Assembly (NCBI RefSeq): GCF_018362975.1
Contig: NZ_CP074371.1
Coordinates: 1,984,001 to 2,048,000, forward strand
DNA: 64,000 bases
DNA from: Nocardia tengchongensis
Lineage (GTDB): Bacteria; Actinomycetota; Actinomycetes; Mycobacteriales; Mycobacteriaceae
Direction of reading: 5' to 3'
The translations under genes were made by a program, and so were the position numbers. Under the pieces are notes generated by a model, which saw nothing but the letters and a program-made list of their open reading frames with translations, made no database searches and was not told the origin of the DNA. This document shows positions 1-9,686 of the stretch, piece by piece. Positions within the stretch are counted from its first letter, which is position 1. Every line of letters begins with the position of its first letter.

Positions 1-1019
1 TGGTGGAGCACGGCCTGGCGCCGCAGACCCCGGTCGCGGTGACGGTCCGCGGCACCACCCGCCAGCAGCGCACCATCGACGCCACGCTGGCGACCCTGAA
101 CAATGCCGCGTCCGAACTGGTCGGCCCGCTGGTGGTCACGGTCGGCAAGGAAGTGGACAAGCGCGCCAAGACCTCCTGGTGGGAGTCGCGGGCGCTCTAC
201 GGCTGGACGGTCCTGGTGCCGCGCACCAAGGAGCAGGCCGGCGAGATGAGCGAGAAGCTCGTCAACCACGGCGCCATCCCGATGGAGGTCCCGACCATCG
301 CGGTCGAGCCGCCGCGCAGCCCCGCCCAGATGGAGCGCGCGGTCAAGGGCCTGGTCGACGGCCGCTACCAGTGGGTCGTCTTCACCTCCACCAACGCGGT
401 GCGCGCGGTGTGGGAGAAGTTCGGCGAATTCGGTCTGGACGCCCGCGCTTTCAGCGGCGTCAAGATCGCCTGCGTCGGCGAGGCCACCGCCGAGAAGGTG
501 CGCTCCTTCGGCATCAACCCCGAGCTGGTGCCCTCCGGTGAGCAGTCCTCCGAGGGCCTGCTGGCCGACTTCCCGCCCTACGACGACGTTTTCGACCCGG
601 TCAACCGGGTGCTGCTGCCGCGCGCGGATATCGCCACCGAGACCCTCGCCGAGGGCCTGCGCGACCGCGGCTGGGAGATCGACGACGTCACCGCCTACCG
701 CACCGTGCGCGCGTCCCCGCCGCCCGCGGAGACCCGCGAGATGATCAAGACCGGCGGCTTCGACGCCGTGCTGTTCACCTCGTCCTCCACGGTCCGGAAC
801 CTGGTAGGCATCGCGGGCAAGCCGCACGCCCGCACCATCGTGGCGTGCATCGGTCCCAAGACCGCCGAGACGGCCATCGAATTCGGCCTGCGCGTGGACG
901 TGCAGCCCGAGACCGCCCAGGTCGGCCCGCTGGTCGAGGCGCTCGCCGAGCACGCCGCGCACCTGCGCGCCGAGGGCCTGCTGCCCCCGCCGCGCAAGAA
1001 GAGCCGCCGCAGCCGCTAG
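1..1019 (+). CDS. hemD: Uroporphyrinogen-III C-methyltransferase / uroporphyrinogen-III synthase fusion, 3' part
   Basis: The frame enters from the left edge, so the true start is outside the window. The first ~60 visible residues (PVAVTVRGTTRQQRTIDATL, then PLVVTVGKEVD) match the C-terminal end of a SUMT/CobA methyltransferase. The remaining ~270 residues, from GWTVLVPRTKEQAGEMSEKL onward, form a two-lobed uroporphyrinogen-III synthase (HemD) that closes hydroxymethylbilane into uroporphyrinogen III. Such fusions are usual in Mycobacteriales, and hemB follows nearby as in M. tuberculosis. The protein ends in a basic tail (PPPRKKSRRSR). Cytoplasmic tetrapyrrole synthesis. The assignment of the synthase part is firm; the methyltransferase part is inferred from its last residues only. 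Confidence 0.92.
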   Translation, partial: VEHGLAPQTPVAVTVRGTTRQQRTIDATLATLNNAASELVGPLVVTVGKEVDKRAKTSWWESRALYGWTVLVPRTKEQAGEMSEKLVNHGAIPMEVPTIAVEPPRSPAQMERAVKGLVDGRYQWVVFTSTNAVRAVWEKFGEFGLDARAFSGVKIACVGEATAEKVRSFGINPELVPSGEQSSEGLLADFPPYDDVFDPVNRVLLPRADIATETLAEGLRDRGWEIDDVTAYRTVRASPPPAETREMIKTGGFDAVLFTSSSTVRNLVGIAGKPHARTIVACIGPKTAETAIEFGLRVDVQPETAQVGPLVEALAEHAAHLRAEGLLPPPRKKSRRSR

Positions 1020-1039
1020 CTTCGGCACGAACAACGGCC

Positions 1040-1076
1040 ACACCGGCCCCACGTCCCGGCGACGCGGGGCCGGTGT
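1040..1076 (+). terminator. Hairpin after hemD
   Basis: An 11-bp inverted repeat (arms 1040-1050 and 1066-1076, ACACCGGCCCC and its complement) with a 15-nt loop starts 20 bases after the hemD stop. No T-tract follows, as is common for terminators in high-GC actinobacteria. Confidence 0.55.
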
Positions 1077-1225
1077 CGTATTCGCCAACGGGCGCACTCC
1101 GATCATGGTGAATCCGTTGGTTTCTCGCGTTCGCTGGGTGGATGCCCATGGAACTGTCGTCGTTTCATCCGGAAGCGAAATGCCTACGCTGCATGAGGTA
1201 TTCGATCTTCGAGAGGTGAACATTC

Positions 1226-1465
1226 ATGAAGCGCGTAACTGTCGGTCTGATCGCGATGTGTGGAATCGCGCTGGGTGCGGGCCTGTCCCCGGCGGCGCTG
1301 GCCGAGGCCCCGAGCGCTGCGGCGCCGGTCGCCGACGCGCCGGGGGTCAGCTCGTCCGGCATTCCCGCCGTGACCGTGCTGCAGACCCTGCTGAAGTGCC
1401 TGACCAGCGGTTCCGCTGATCCCGGCACGCCGGGATCGACCCACACCGGCTGCCTGAACTCCTAG
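1226..1465 (+). CDS. Small secreted protein of unknown function
   Basis: A 79-residue protein opens with a typical Sec signal peptide: basic MKR, a hydrophobic core (VGLIAMCGIALGAGLSPAAL) and a likely cleavage after ALA near residue 26. The mature part of about 53 residues is Ala/Ser/Gly-rich with two cysteines near the C-terminus (LLKCLTSGS and THTGCLNS) that could form one disulfide. A GAGAGG ribosome-binding site lies 7-8 bases before the ATG. I recognise no family. It sits between hemD and hemB, which are neighbours in M. tuberculosis, so it looks like a lineage-specific insertion together with the next gene. Confidence 0.75.
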   Translation: MKRVTVGLIAMCGIALGAGLSPAALAEAPSAAAPVADAPGVSSSGIPAVTVLQTLLKCLTSGSADPGTPGSTHTGCLNS

Positions 1466-1552
1466 CGCCGCCGCGTGCCGCGGAGGCGTGCCGACGTCCG
1501 GTCGTGCGGACGTCGGCAGGCCCCCGCCACGGTCAGCGGCTCCGCGTGGTGG

Positions 1553-1960
1553 TCAGCGTTGCGCCGCCATCAGGCGGCGGACCATGCGGCAGGTGGCGTC
1601 CGAGGGCCGGTGCACGCCGACGACTTCGGCTGTCTCCCTGATCTTCTCGTTGGTTGCCTGGTCCGGGGCAAAGGCGCCGGAGTCCAGCAGCGCGATGGCC
1701 AGGCGCATGGCCTTCAACCGGCGGTTGTGCGAGACGTACCACGTGCGCGGCTGCCCCGCCGGCAGCGGCTGCTTGGCCAGCGGTCGCCACGCGTGATCGA
1801 TGACCTCCCCCTTCTTCGGAACCCCGGCGCCCCGGTTCACCTTGCCGGACATGCTGGTAACGGCTGCGAGCACGGCCAATCCTCCCGTCGCGATCCGGAA
1901 TCGCGCCTTCGAACGCGGCGCGATCCCTTCGAACACATCTTCGATTCTACTCGGACCCAC
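1553..1960 (-). CDS. Conserved hypothetical protein, basic
   Basis: The frame is open further upstream to 2026, but a GTG at 1960 (reading VGPSRIEDVFEG) leaves room for a promoter before the divergent hemB; the start is uncertain and no clear ribosome-binding site is visible for either choice. The 135-residue product has one mildly hydrophobic stretch (FRIATGGLAVLAAVTSMSG) and then a basic region rich in Arg/Lys (WYVSHNRRLKAMRLAIALL, DATCRMVRRLMAAQR). I recognise no named domain. Its body reads as an ordinary folded protein, unlike the proline/arginine-rich frames that shadow real genes here. Confidence 0.6.
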   Translation of the reverse strand: MGPSRIEDVFEGIAPRSKARFRIATGGLAVLAAVTSMSGKVNRGAGVPKKGEVIDHAWRPLAKQPLPAGQPRTWYVSHNRRLKAMRLAIALLDSGAFAPDQATNEKIRETAEVVGVHRPSDATCRMVRRLMAAQR

Positions 1961-2057
1961 CGACAAAATCCGCTGCTCACAATGACTTTGGCGCCCGGCC
2001 GGGCCCGGCCCAGGAGGCGCGCGCACCCCGGCCGCGAGCCGGGCATATCATGCGAGC

Positions 2058-3036
<979 letters not shown>

Positions 3037-3074
3037 GCGGGGCAGCGGCCGGCGTGCGTGGTATCGGATAATTC

Positions 3075-3596
3075 GTGATCGTGAATCCTATGGTCCCGCC
3101 GAATGTTTCGGCGCGCCCGGCCCCGGAGGACGTGGGCACGGCCTGTCAGCTCTGGTACGTCGCGCTCGGTGTCGGCCTGGTGCAGTTGATCGCGTCGCTG
3201 ATCTCGCAGTTCGGGCAGCGGAACGAGTTGGCGCAGCAGATGTTCGACCAGGTGCACGAGCAGCAGCCGGCTGTCACGCTGGCGCAGGTGCAGGTCTGGA
3301 CGGCCGTGGTGTTCGTGCTGGTCGCGGTGTTCTGGCTGGTGCTGTCCGGGGGCGCGGTGGCGGTGGTGTGGCAGTTGGGTCGCGGAAAGAACTGGGCCCG
3401 AGCGGTTCTCACCGGATTCGGGATCTTCCTGGTGCTCGGCGCGGCGGGCACGCTGTTCGGGGTCGGCGCCAAGGAAGGGGTGGCCGCGCTGGTCGCGGGC
3501 GGCGCCGGGATCGTGCAGGCGGTGGCGGCGGCCGGGGCCGTGTTCCTGTGCTACCGAAGCGAATCCGAGGCCTACTTCCGTCCCGGACCGGGTTGA
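3075..3596 (+). CDS. Conserved four-helix membrane protein
   Basis: The 173-residue product has four predicted membrane helices at roughly residues 25-47, 72-99, 106-128 and 131-160, separated by short loops. A predicted outside loop (QFGQRNELAQQMFDQVHEQQ) lies between helices 1 and 2. A GTG at 3075 is taken as start. The gene begins 39 bases after the restored hemB stop, so it may be cotranscribed with it. No catalytic motif is visible and I cannot name a function. Confidence 0.8.
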   Translation: MIVNPMVPPNVSARPAPEDVGTACQLWYVALGVGLVQLIASLISQFGQRNELAQQMFDQVHEQQPAVTLAQVQVWTAVVFVLVAVFWLVLSGGAVAVVWQLGRGKNWARAVLTGFGIFLVLGAAGTLFGVGAKEGVAALVAGGAGIVQAVAAAGAVFLCYRSESEAYFRPGPG

Positions 3597-3726
3597 CCCA
3601 GCCCGAGTTTGTCGCCAGGCTACCAACGGGTATGGTGAGGGCTGTCACAACTATTTCGGGAACCGGAAGTCGGCCGTCGCGCGTTAGATAATGGCGCGTC
3701 GAGCCCCCCGGGAAGGCGGAGCAACG

Positions 3727-3846
3727 ATGCGAGTGGTGATCCAGCAGCCGCACAGCCTGCGGCGCGATGTGCTGGTACTGAGTCTGTTGTTCGTCTTCGG
3801 ACTGCTGACCCTTGCCGTACTGCTGATTCCGGGCCTGGCCCACTGA
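3727..3846 (+). CDS. Very small single-helix membrane protein (39 residues)
   Basis: The product reads MRVVIQQPHSLRRDVLVLSL followed by more hydrophobic residues to a final GLAH: a basic N-terminal stretch, then one membrane helix (about residues 15-37). A strong ribosome-binding site (GGAAGGCGGAG, 3712-3722) stands before the ATG. The next gene starts 29 bases downstream. Support is the ribosome site, spacing and clean membrane-helix composition; the function is unknown. Confidence 0.6.
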   Translation: MRVVIQQPHSLRRDVLVLSLLFVFGLLTLAVLLIPGLAH

Positions 3847-3874
3847 GTCGTTCCGCGATCTTTACGCTCGACCT

Positions 3875-4387
3875 ATGAGTGAGGCCCTCCACGCCCCCGG
3901 ACCCGTGCTGTTCTCCGAGCCGGGCGCGCGCTGGCGAACCATTGCCTACGGGCCCGCGATGTGCGCGATCATCCTGGTGATCGAGCTGTTCCGTGGCGGC
4001 GACATCCACTGGTTCGGACTGGCCTTCTGTGCCGTGCTGCTGGCCGGCTTCGTCTGGTTGCAGGTGATCGCGGGCAAGCGCCACATCAGTGTCGAGCTGA
4101 CGCCGGAGCATTTGCGCGAGGGCACCGAGGTGGTGCCGCTGCGCGAGATCGCCGCGGTGCTGCCCGAAGAGGACGAGGAATCCTGGGACTATGAGGATTG
4201 GCAGTCCGCGCGGGCGCTGGGCGAGCTGACCGGAGTGCCGCGGCGGCGCAAGGGAATCGGCCTGAAGCTGACCGACGGCCGGCTGGTGCAGGCGTGGGCC
4301 CGCGACCATGTCACGCTGCGCGCGGCGCTGAACGATGCGCTGGAGCCGCCGGGCGGGACCGACGACGAGGCCCAGGAGGCACTGTGA
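3875..4387 (+). CDS. Membrane protein with two N-terminal helices and a cytoplasmic domain
   Basis: Two membrane helices (about residues 24-40 and 46-66) are followed by a ~100-residue soluble domain (KRHISVELTPEHLREGTEVV, then GIGLKLTDGRLVQAWARDHV) that resembles the PH-like, DUF3093-type layout of actinobacterial membrane proteins. That comparison is by eye. By position after hemB and pairing with the next small membrane protein it looks like the M. tuberculosis Rv0513-Rv0514 pair. Its TGA overlaps the next ATG by one base (TGATG), which suggests coupled translation. Confidence 0.78.
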   Translation: MSEALHAPGPVLFSEPGARWRTIAYGPAMCAIILVIELFRGGDIHWFGLAFCAVLLAGFVWLQVIAGKRHISVELTPEHLREGTEVVPLREIAAVLPEEDEESWDYEDWQSARALGELTGVPRRRKGIGLKLTDGRLVQAWARDHVTLRAALNDALEPPGGTDDEAQEAL

Positions 4388-4623
4388 TGCGGTGGCTGAC
4401 CGTGATCGCCGAGATCGTGCTGGTGCCGGTGCTGCTGGTCGCGGCGGTGTGGTGCTGGCGCAACGGCGTGCAGACCACTGTGTTCAAGCCGCAGGGCGAG
4501 GTGCCCGCGTTCACCGCGACCCGCTATGTCGGGCCGTGGCTGGCGGGGTGCGCGCTGCTGGCGATCATGTCCGGATCGGTGCTGATCGACGGGGCCGCGC
4601 GGGCGGTTCGGCTCGCCCGCTGA
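4387..4623 (+). CDS. Small two-helix membrane protein
   Basis: The 78-residue product has two membrane helices (VIAEIVLVPVLLVAAVWCW and PWLAGCALLAIMSGSVLIDG) joined by a short polar loop (RNGVQTTVFKPQGEVPAFTA). The ATG overlaps the stop codon of the preceding gene by one base, so the two are very probably made together. It corresponds in size and place to Rv0514 of M. tuberculosis. Function unknown. Confidence 0.75.
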   Translation: MRWLTVIAEIVLVPVLLVAAVWCWRNGVQTTVFKPQGEVPAFTATRYVGPWLAGCALLAIMSGSVLIDGAARAVRLAR

Positions 4624-4753
4624 CCCTTTGACCGAGGTTGACCGTTTTGTCTGATCAGCTGATTCGTGCTCGGCGAGCCCGGCGCGACACACCGCGCTGA
4701 AGGGTGCGAAGTCTGATTTGGCCTAGGCCCGGTCCGGGCGGGCGCGGAGAATC

Positions 4754-4984
4754 ATGGCCATGAAGCGCACAGATCTCGTGAAACGCATCGCCCCCGCGGT
4801 GCTGGCCGCGGGGCTCGTCGGCGCTGTGGCCGTGGCACCGGCGGCCGCGGCTCCCGTCGATTTCGTCGCGGATTACCGGCCACCCTCGGTGGCGTCGTCC
4901 TGGGTAGACCTACTACCACCCCAGCTGAACTGCCTGCTGTCCACCGGATGGGCGGCGTTCTGCCTGGGGGTTCCGCTCTTGTAG
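4754..4984 (+). CDS. Small secreted protein of unknown function
   Basis: A 76-residue protein with a clear signal peptide: basic MKRTDLVKR, hydrophobic core (IAPAVLAAGLVGAVAVAP) and a likely cleavage after AAAA near residue 33. The mature peptide of about 43 residues holds two cysteines (LNCLLSTG and AAFCLGVP) and is hydrophobic at its end. Translation could start at the ATG at 4754 or the one at 4760. It resembles the secreted protein at 1226-1465 in general plan (signal peptide, short mature chain, two late cysteines) but not in sequence. Confidence 0.65.
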   Translation: MAMKRTDLVKRIAPAVLAAGLVGAVAVAPAAAAPVDFVADYRPPSVASSWVDLLPPQLNCLLSTGWAAFCLGVPLL

Positions 4985-5069
4985 CGGGGGGTGCGGCGGC
5001 GCGCCCGCAGACCGCGCCGCCGTCTCCGCTCGACTGGATCAGGCGAGGGATGAAACCGGCGAAAAGGAC

Positions 5070-5450
5070 TCAGCCCCAGTTCTGGTAAACATCCAGCACT
5101 CGACCGCCCTTGCTCGGCACGTTCACGAACAGGGTGACACTGCCGTCGGGGTGATCCGCGGCCTCCGACATCACCTGCCGCAACGAGGCGTGCACGCCGC
5201 CCTTGTCGTCCTTGTAGATGGTGGTATCCGGCTGCAGGCCCGCGCCCATCCGGCTCAGCGGCACGAACATGCTGATCACCGCCGGTAATGGACCATCGGC
5301 GATCGCGGCCGTCTCCTGGTGCGACAGCGCCACCCCCACCCGGCCCTGATCGATCTGGACCACCGGCACCGCGGCCTGCGCCGCTCCGGCCCCGGCGGCC
5401 AGCCCCGCCGCCACCGCCATGATCCCAACCCCGTACCGAACGACCCGCAT
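5070..5450 (-). CDS. Secreted protein of unknown function
   Basis: The 126-residue product has a signal peptide ([20 protein letters not shown], cleavage likely after AQA near residue 26). The ~100-residue mature part is soluble and mixed in composition ([40 protein letters not shown]) and has no cysteine. I recognise no domain. It is convergent with the small secreted gene at 4754-4984 and divergent from hemL. Confidence 0.75.
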   Translation of the reverse strand: MRVVRYGVGIMAVAAGLAAGAGAAQAAVPVVQIDQGRVGVALSHQETAAIADGPLPAVISMFVPLSRMGAGLQPDTTIYKDDKGGVHASLRQVMSEAADHPDGSVTLFVNVPSKGGRVLDVYQNWG

Positions 5451-5701
5451 GCGTCCCGCCCTCTCTCCGAAGCCGCTTCCTGCGTCGAGACATTACGCAC
5501 CAGCAATCGAGTAGCGAATCACGTTGTCCGAATCGCACTCCGGCGTGTTGCCCGACCGCCCGCCCTCCAGGATCTCAGCCGTTGGTCTCCGGGATGCGGT
5601 GTTCGGTGCAGAGTGCGAAGATGACGGGTTGGCTGTGGGAAGAGCCACTCGACTACACCCTGTCGTCGACGAGGGCCGGGGCGGCTGAGAGACTGGGTGC
5701 C

Positions 5702-7039
5702 GTGAGTTCTTCTCCGCGTGTGAGCCAGGTGTCGGTCCCGGTCTCAGCTCAACTTTTCGAACGCGCCGCGGCGGTCATCCCCGGCGGCGTGAATTCGCCG
5801 GTGCGGGCCTTCAATTCCGTGGGCGGCACGCCGCGGTTCATCGCCTCCGCGCGCGGGTGCACGCTGACCGACGCCGACGGCAACGACTACGTGGACCTGG
5901 TGTGCTCGTGGGGTCCGATGATCCTCGGGCACGCGCACCCGGCGGTCGTCGAGGCCGTGCAGCGGGCGGCCACCGGCGGACTGTCCTTCGGCGCGCCGAC
6001 CGAGGCGGAAATCGAACTCGCCGAGGCCATCGCCGGCCGGGTCGCTCCGGTCGAGCGCGTGCGCCTGGTGAACTCGGGCACCGAGGCCACCATGAGCGCG
6101 GTCCGGCTGGCCCGCGGCTTCACCGGCCGCACCAAGATCGTGAAGTTCAGCGGCTGCTACCACGGTCACGTGGACGCGCTGCTGGCCGACGCCGGATCCG
6201 GCGTGGCCACCCTGGGTCTGCCGACCTCGCCGGGCGTCACCGGTGCGCAGGCGGCCGACACCCTGGTGCTGCCCTACAACGACCTGGAGGCTGTGGCCGC
6301 CGCCTTCGCCGCCCACCCGGGCGAGATCGCGTGCGTCATCACCGAGGCCGCGGCGGGCAATATGGGCGCGGTCGCGCCGGTCCCCGGTTTCAACGAGGGC
6401 CTGCGCCGGCTCACCACCGAGCACGGCGCGCTGCTCATCATGGACGAGGTCATGACCGGTTTCCGGGTCAGCCACTCCGGCTGGTTCGGGATCGACGGCG
6501 TGGCCGGCGACCTGTACACCTTCGGCAAGGTGATGAGCGGTGGCCTGCCGGCCGCCGCGTTCGGCGGGCGCGCCGACATCATGAATCACCTGGCCCCGCT
6601 GGGCCCGGTCTATCAGGCGGGCACCCTGTCCGGGAACCCGGTGGCGGTGGCGGCGGGCCTGGCCACGCTGCGCGCCGCCGACGAGTCGGTGTACGCGACC
6701 TTGAACAAGAACTCCGAGCGGCTGGGCGGGCTGCTGATCGAGGCGCTGACCGCCGAAGGCGTCGCGCACCGGGTGCAATTCGCGGGCAATATGGTGAGCG
6801 TGTTCTTCGCCGAGAACCCGGTCACCGACTACGCCGCCGCCAAAGCCGCCGAGACCTGGCGTTTCCCAGCCTTCTTCCACGCGCTGCTGGATGCCGGCGT
6901 GTACGCGCCGCCGAGCGCTTTCGAAGCCTGGTTCGTTTCGGCCGCTCTCGACGAGGACGCTTTCGACCGCATCGCCGCCGCCCTCCCCGCCGCCGCGCGC
7001 GCCGCGGCGGCCGCCACTCCCGAAGGATCCGCCGCGTGA
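5702..7039 (+). CDS. hemL: Glutamate-1-semialdehyde 2,1-aminomutase
   Basis: HemL converts glutamate-1-semialdehyde to 5-aminolevulinate, the last step of the C5 route. The 445-residue protein is a class-III PLP aminotransferase. Seen: [20 protein letters not shown] near the N-terminus, [20 protein letters not shown], the aspartate motif [20 protein letters not shown], and the PLP lysine in TFGKVMSGG (Lys276). The GTG at 5702 is chosen because the family normally begins near here; the frame stays open upstream but that part is not HemL-like. Its TGA overlaps the next gene's GTG (GTGA), making it the first gene of a tightly coupled heme/cytochrome operon. Confidence 0.96.
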   Translation: MSSSPRVSQVSVPVSAQLFERAAAVIPGGVNSPVRAFNSVGGTPRFIASARGCTLTDADGNDYVDLVCSWGPMILGHAHPAVVEAVQRAATGGLSFGAPTEAEIELAEAIAGRVAPVERVRLVNSGTEATMSAVRLARGFTGRTKIVKFSGCYHGHVDALLADAGSGVATLGLPTSPGVTGAQAADTLVLPYNDLEAVAAAFAAHPGEIACVITEAAAGNMGAVAPVPGFNEGLRRLTTEHGALLIMDEVMTGFRVSHSGWFGIDGVAGDLYTFGKVMSGGLPAAAFGGRADIMNHLAPLGPVYQAGTLSGNPVAVAAGLATLRAADESVYATLNKNSERLGGLLIEALTAEGVAHRVQFAGNMVSVFFAENPVTDYAAAKAAETWRFPAFFHALLDAGVYAPPSAFEAWFVSAALDEDAFDRIAAALPAAARAAAAATPEGSAA

Positions 7040-8220
7040 GCTCGTCCCACCCCGATTCGGGCCTACCCGCCCCCGCCCAGCACGAGGCCCCGCTCTCCGC
7101 CGAAGAGGCGACCCGCCTGCTGGACTCCATCCGCCAGGCCGAAGACGAACTCGCCGAGACCGGCGAGCAGATCGCCGTCGTCGCGGTGGCCGAATCCGCC
7201 TCCGCCGCAACGGAATCGCAGGTTTCCGAGGCGGCCACCGACCGCGCTGATCAAGATGTCGCCGAGGTCGCCGGAAACAGCACCGCCGCCACCGAATCCG
7301 AGAGCGGTTACGACGACCCGACCCCGGTGTTCGAGGCTGCCGTGTCCGCGGCGGAGGAGTTCGCCGCCCCGGTCGTCGAGACCCCGGCCGCGTCGTTCGC
7401 TGCCGCTGACGTCGATGACGAGGTGGAATCCGCCGCCGATGTCGCTTCGTTCTCGTCCGAGATCGTGGTCGAGGTCGATCCCGATGCGAGCGAATCCGCC
7501 GAATCGGACACCGAATTCGTTGCCGCGGAAGCGATCGACGCGATTCCGGCTCCCGGCGTCGCCGGCGGATTGATCCTGCCCGGTGACGTGGCCGGTGACG
7601 TCGAGACGATCGTCCACGTGCTGCGGCACGGCGAGGTGCACAACCCGAACGGTGTGCTCTACGGCCGCTTGCCCGGCTTCCAGCTGTCGGTGACGGGCCG
7701 CGCGCAGGCGCAGGCCGTGGCGCGCTCGCTGGCCGACCACGACATCGCGCTGGTGGTGGCGTCGCCGTTGCAGCGGGCGCAGGAGACGGCTAATCCGATC
7801 GCGACCGGGCACGGCCTGGTCATCCGCACCGACGACAACCTGATCGAGGCGGGCAACACTTTCGAGGGCCTGCGGGTCACGGCCGGTGCGCTGCGCAAGC
7901 CCCGGCACTGGTGGAAGCTGCGCGACCCGCTCTCCCCGTCGTGGGGCGAGCCGTATCTGCAGATCGCGCACCGCATGCTGGCCGCGGTGAACAAGGCGCG
8001 GGTGGAGGCCGCCGGCCGCGAGGCCGTGCTGGTGTCGCATCAGCTGCCGGTGTGGACCCTGCGCCGTTTCCTGCAGGGCCAGCGCCTGTGGCACGACCCG
8101 CGCAACCGCCAGTGTTCGCTGGCATCGCTGACTTCCCTGGTCTACCAGGGCGATACGTTGATCGACATCGTCTACTCGGAGCCCGCGGGCGCGTCCGATC
8201 CCTCGGTGACCGGGGCATGA
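7036..8220 (+). CDS. Histidine phosphatase (phosphoglycerate-mutase-like) with long acidic N-terminal extension
   Basis: The C-terminal ~200 residues form a histidine phosphatase domain: [20 protein letters not shown] with the phospho-accepting His, [16 protein letters not shown], and the second catalytic His in [10 protein letters not shown]. The M. tuberculosis counterpart between hemL and the thioredoxin gene (Rv0525) is only about 200 residues. Here ~190 residues precede the domain and are low in complexity, rich in Glu, Asp, Ala, Ser and Val (for example DADQDV-like and [16 protein letters not shown]), so probably disordered. The GTG start overlaps the hemL stop by four bases and supports the long form. 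The substrate is unknown. Confidence 0.88.
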   Translation: MSSSHPDSGLPAPAQHEAPLSAEEATRLLDSIRQAEDELAETGEQIAVVAVAESASAATESQVSEAATDRADQDVAEVAGNSTAATESESGYDDPTPVFEAAVSAAEEFAAPVVETPAASFAAADVDDEVESAADVASFSSEIVVEVDPDASESAESDTEFVAAEAIDAIPAPGVAGGLILPGDVAGDVETIVHVLRHGEVHNPNGVLYGRLPGFQLSVTGRAQAQAVARSLADHDIALVVASPLQRAQETANPIATGHGLVIRTDDNLIEAGNTFEGLRVTAGALRKPRHWWKLRDPLSPSWGEPYLQIAHRMLAAVNKARVEAAGREAVLVSHQLPVWTLRRFLQGQRLWHDPRNRQCSLASLTSLVYQGDTLIDIVYSEPAGASDPSVTGA

Positions 8221-8855
8221 GCCGCGCCATCGCGTCCCGGCCCGGATCCGCCCGCCGCCCGCTGCGGCGGGTGGCGGCCGTGCTGGCGGGACTGACCGTG
8301 GTGGCCGTGCTCGCCGGATGCACGACGGCGGGCAAGGACGCGGTGGCCCAGGGCGGCACCTTCGACTTCGTCTCGCCGGGCGGCAAGACCGAGATCTTCT
8401 ACGATCCGCCGTCCGCGCGCGGCACCATCGGCAAGCTGTCCGGCCCGGATCTGATGCACGATGGCAAGACCGCGTCGGTGGACGATTTCCCGGGCAAGGT
8501 CGTGGTCCTCAACATCTGGGGTCAGTGGTGCGGCCCGTGTCGCGCGGAAGTGTCTGCGCTGGAACAGGTTTACGAGGCGAGCAAGGACAAGGGCGTCGCC
8601 TTCCTGGGCATCAATGTCCGGGACAACCAGAAGGACAAGGCCCAGGATTTCGTGACCGACAACAAGGTCGGTTACCCCTCCGTCTACGACCCGTCCATGC
8701 GCAGCCTGCTGGCGCTCGGCGGCAAGTTCCCCACCAGCGTCATTCCCACCACCATCGTGCTGGACAAGCAGCATCGGGTGGCGGCGGTGTTCCTGCGCAG
8801 CCTGCTGGTCGAGGACCTGCAGCCGGTGGTGGATCGACTGGCGGCCGAGCAGTGA
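8217..8855 (+). CDS. TlpA/ResA-like thioredoxin lipoprotein
   Basis: A 212-residue membrane-anchored thiol-disulfide protein. A basic, hydrophobic signal sequence ends in a lipobox (VLAGC, lipidated Cys35). The thioredoxin fold follows, with VVVLNIWGQWCGPCRAEVSA carrying the CGPC active site (Cys105, Cys108) and a cis-Pro region SVIPTTIVLD. Such proteins reduce the haem-binding cysteines of apocytochrome c outside the membrane, taking electrons from CcdA, which is the next gene. Its ATG overlaps the preceding stop (ATGA) and its stop overlaps the ccdA start (GTGA). Confidence 0.92.
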   Translation: MSRAIASRPGSARRPLRRVAAVLAGLTVVAVLAGCTTAGKDAVAQGGTFDFVSPGGKTEIFYDPPSARGTIGKLSGPDLMHDGKTASVDDFPGKVVVLNIWGQWCGPCRAEVSALEQVYEASKDKGVAFLGINVRDNQKDKAQDFVTDNKVGYPSVYDPSMRSLLALGGKFPTSVIPTTIVLDKQHRVAAVFLRSLLVEDLQPVVDRLAAEQ

Positions 8856-9685
8856 ATCACGTGACCTACCTGGCGAGCGTGGGGGATTCGTTCCAGCAGA
8901 CCGCCGCGACCGGCCCGCTGCTGCTGGCCCTGGGGGCGTGCGTGCTGGCCGGTCTGGTGTCGTTCGCGTCGCCGTGCGTGGTGCCGCTGGTGCCCGGCTA
9001 CCTGTCGTATCTGGCCGGGGTGGTCGGTGCGGAGGCCCCGCCGGTGACGGTGGAGTCGGCGCGCAACGCGAGCACCGCGGTGGCGAGCCGTGGTTCGGCG
9101 CGCCTGCGGGTGGCGGGTGCGGCGGCCCTGTTCGTGGCGGGTTTCACCGTCGTGTTCGTGCTGGCCGCCACCACCGTGTTCGGCACCATGCAGGCGCTGG
9201 ACGTCAATCGTGAACTGCTGCAACGGGTCGGCGGCGTGGTGACCATCGTGATGGGTCTGGCCTTCATCGGCCTGATCCCGGTGCTGCAGCGCGACACCCG
9301 GATGGAGCCGCGCCGGTTCAGCGGCATCATCGGGGCGCCGTTGCTGGGCGCGGTGTTCGCGCTGGGCTGGACTCCGTGCCTGGGCCCGACGCTGTCGGGC
9401 GTGATCTCGGTGTCGGTCGGCACCCAGGGCGCCACCGCGGTCCGCGGCGTGGCCCTGATCGTGGCCTACTGCCTGGGCCTGGGCCTGCCGTTCATCATCC
9501 TGGCCTTCGGTTCGGCGACCGCGCTGCGCGGCGTCGGCTGGTTGCGCCGTAATTCCCGCACCATCCAGGTGATCGGCGGGCTGCTGTTGGTGGCCGTCGG
9601 CATCGCCCTGGTGACCGGATCGTGGGACCTGTTCGTCTCGTGGGTCCGCGACGCCTTCGTCTCGAATGTGACCCTGCCGATCTGA
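8852..9685 (+). CDS. ccdA: Cytochrome c biogenesis protein CcdA
   Basis: A 277-residue polytopic membrane protein that carries reducing power across the membrane to the thioredoxin lipoprotein encoded just before it. The two redox cysteines are in the family's motifs: SFASPCVVPLVPGYLSYLAG (Cys42) and ALGWTPCLGPTLSG (Cys176). About six membrane helices can be drawn. A ~40-residue loop (GAEAPPVTVESARNASTAVA and on) between helices 1 and 2 is longer than in minimal CcdA. GTG start with a four-base overlap; resB begins two bases after the stop. Confidence 0.94.
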   Translation: MNHVTYLASVGDSFQQTAATGPLLLALGACVLAGLVSFASPCVVPLVPGYLSYLAGVVGAEAPPVTVESARNASTAVASRGSARLRVAGAAALFVAGFTVVFVLAATTVFGTMQALDVNRELLQRVGGVVTIVMGLAFIGLIPVLQRDTRMEPRRFSGIIGAPLLGAVFALGWTPCLGPTLSGVISVSVGTQGATAVRGVALIVAYCLGLGLPFIILAFGSATALRGVGWLRRNSRTIQVIGGLLLVAVGIALVTGSWDLFVSWVRDAFVSNVTLPI

Positions 9686-9686
9686 C

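Noticed and set aside
5582..5701. A longer hemL with 40 extra N-terminal residues
   Set aside because: The upstream residues do not resemble HemL and the GTG at 5702 gives the family's usual start.
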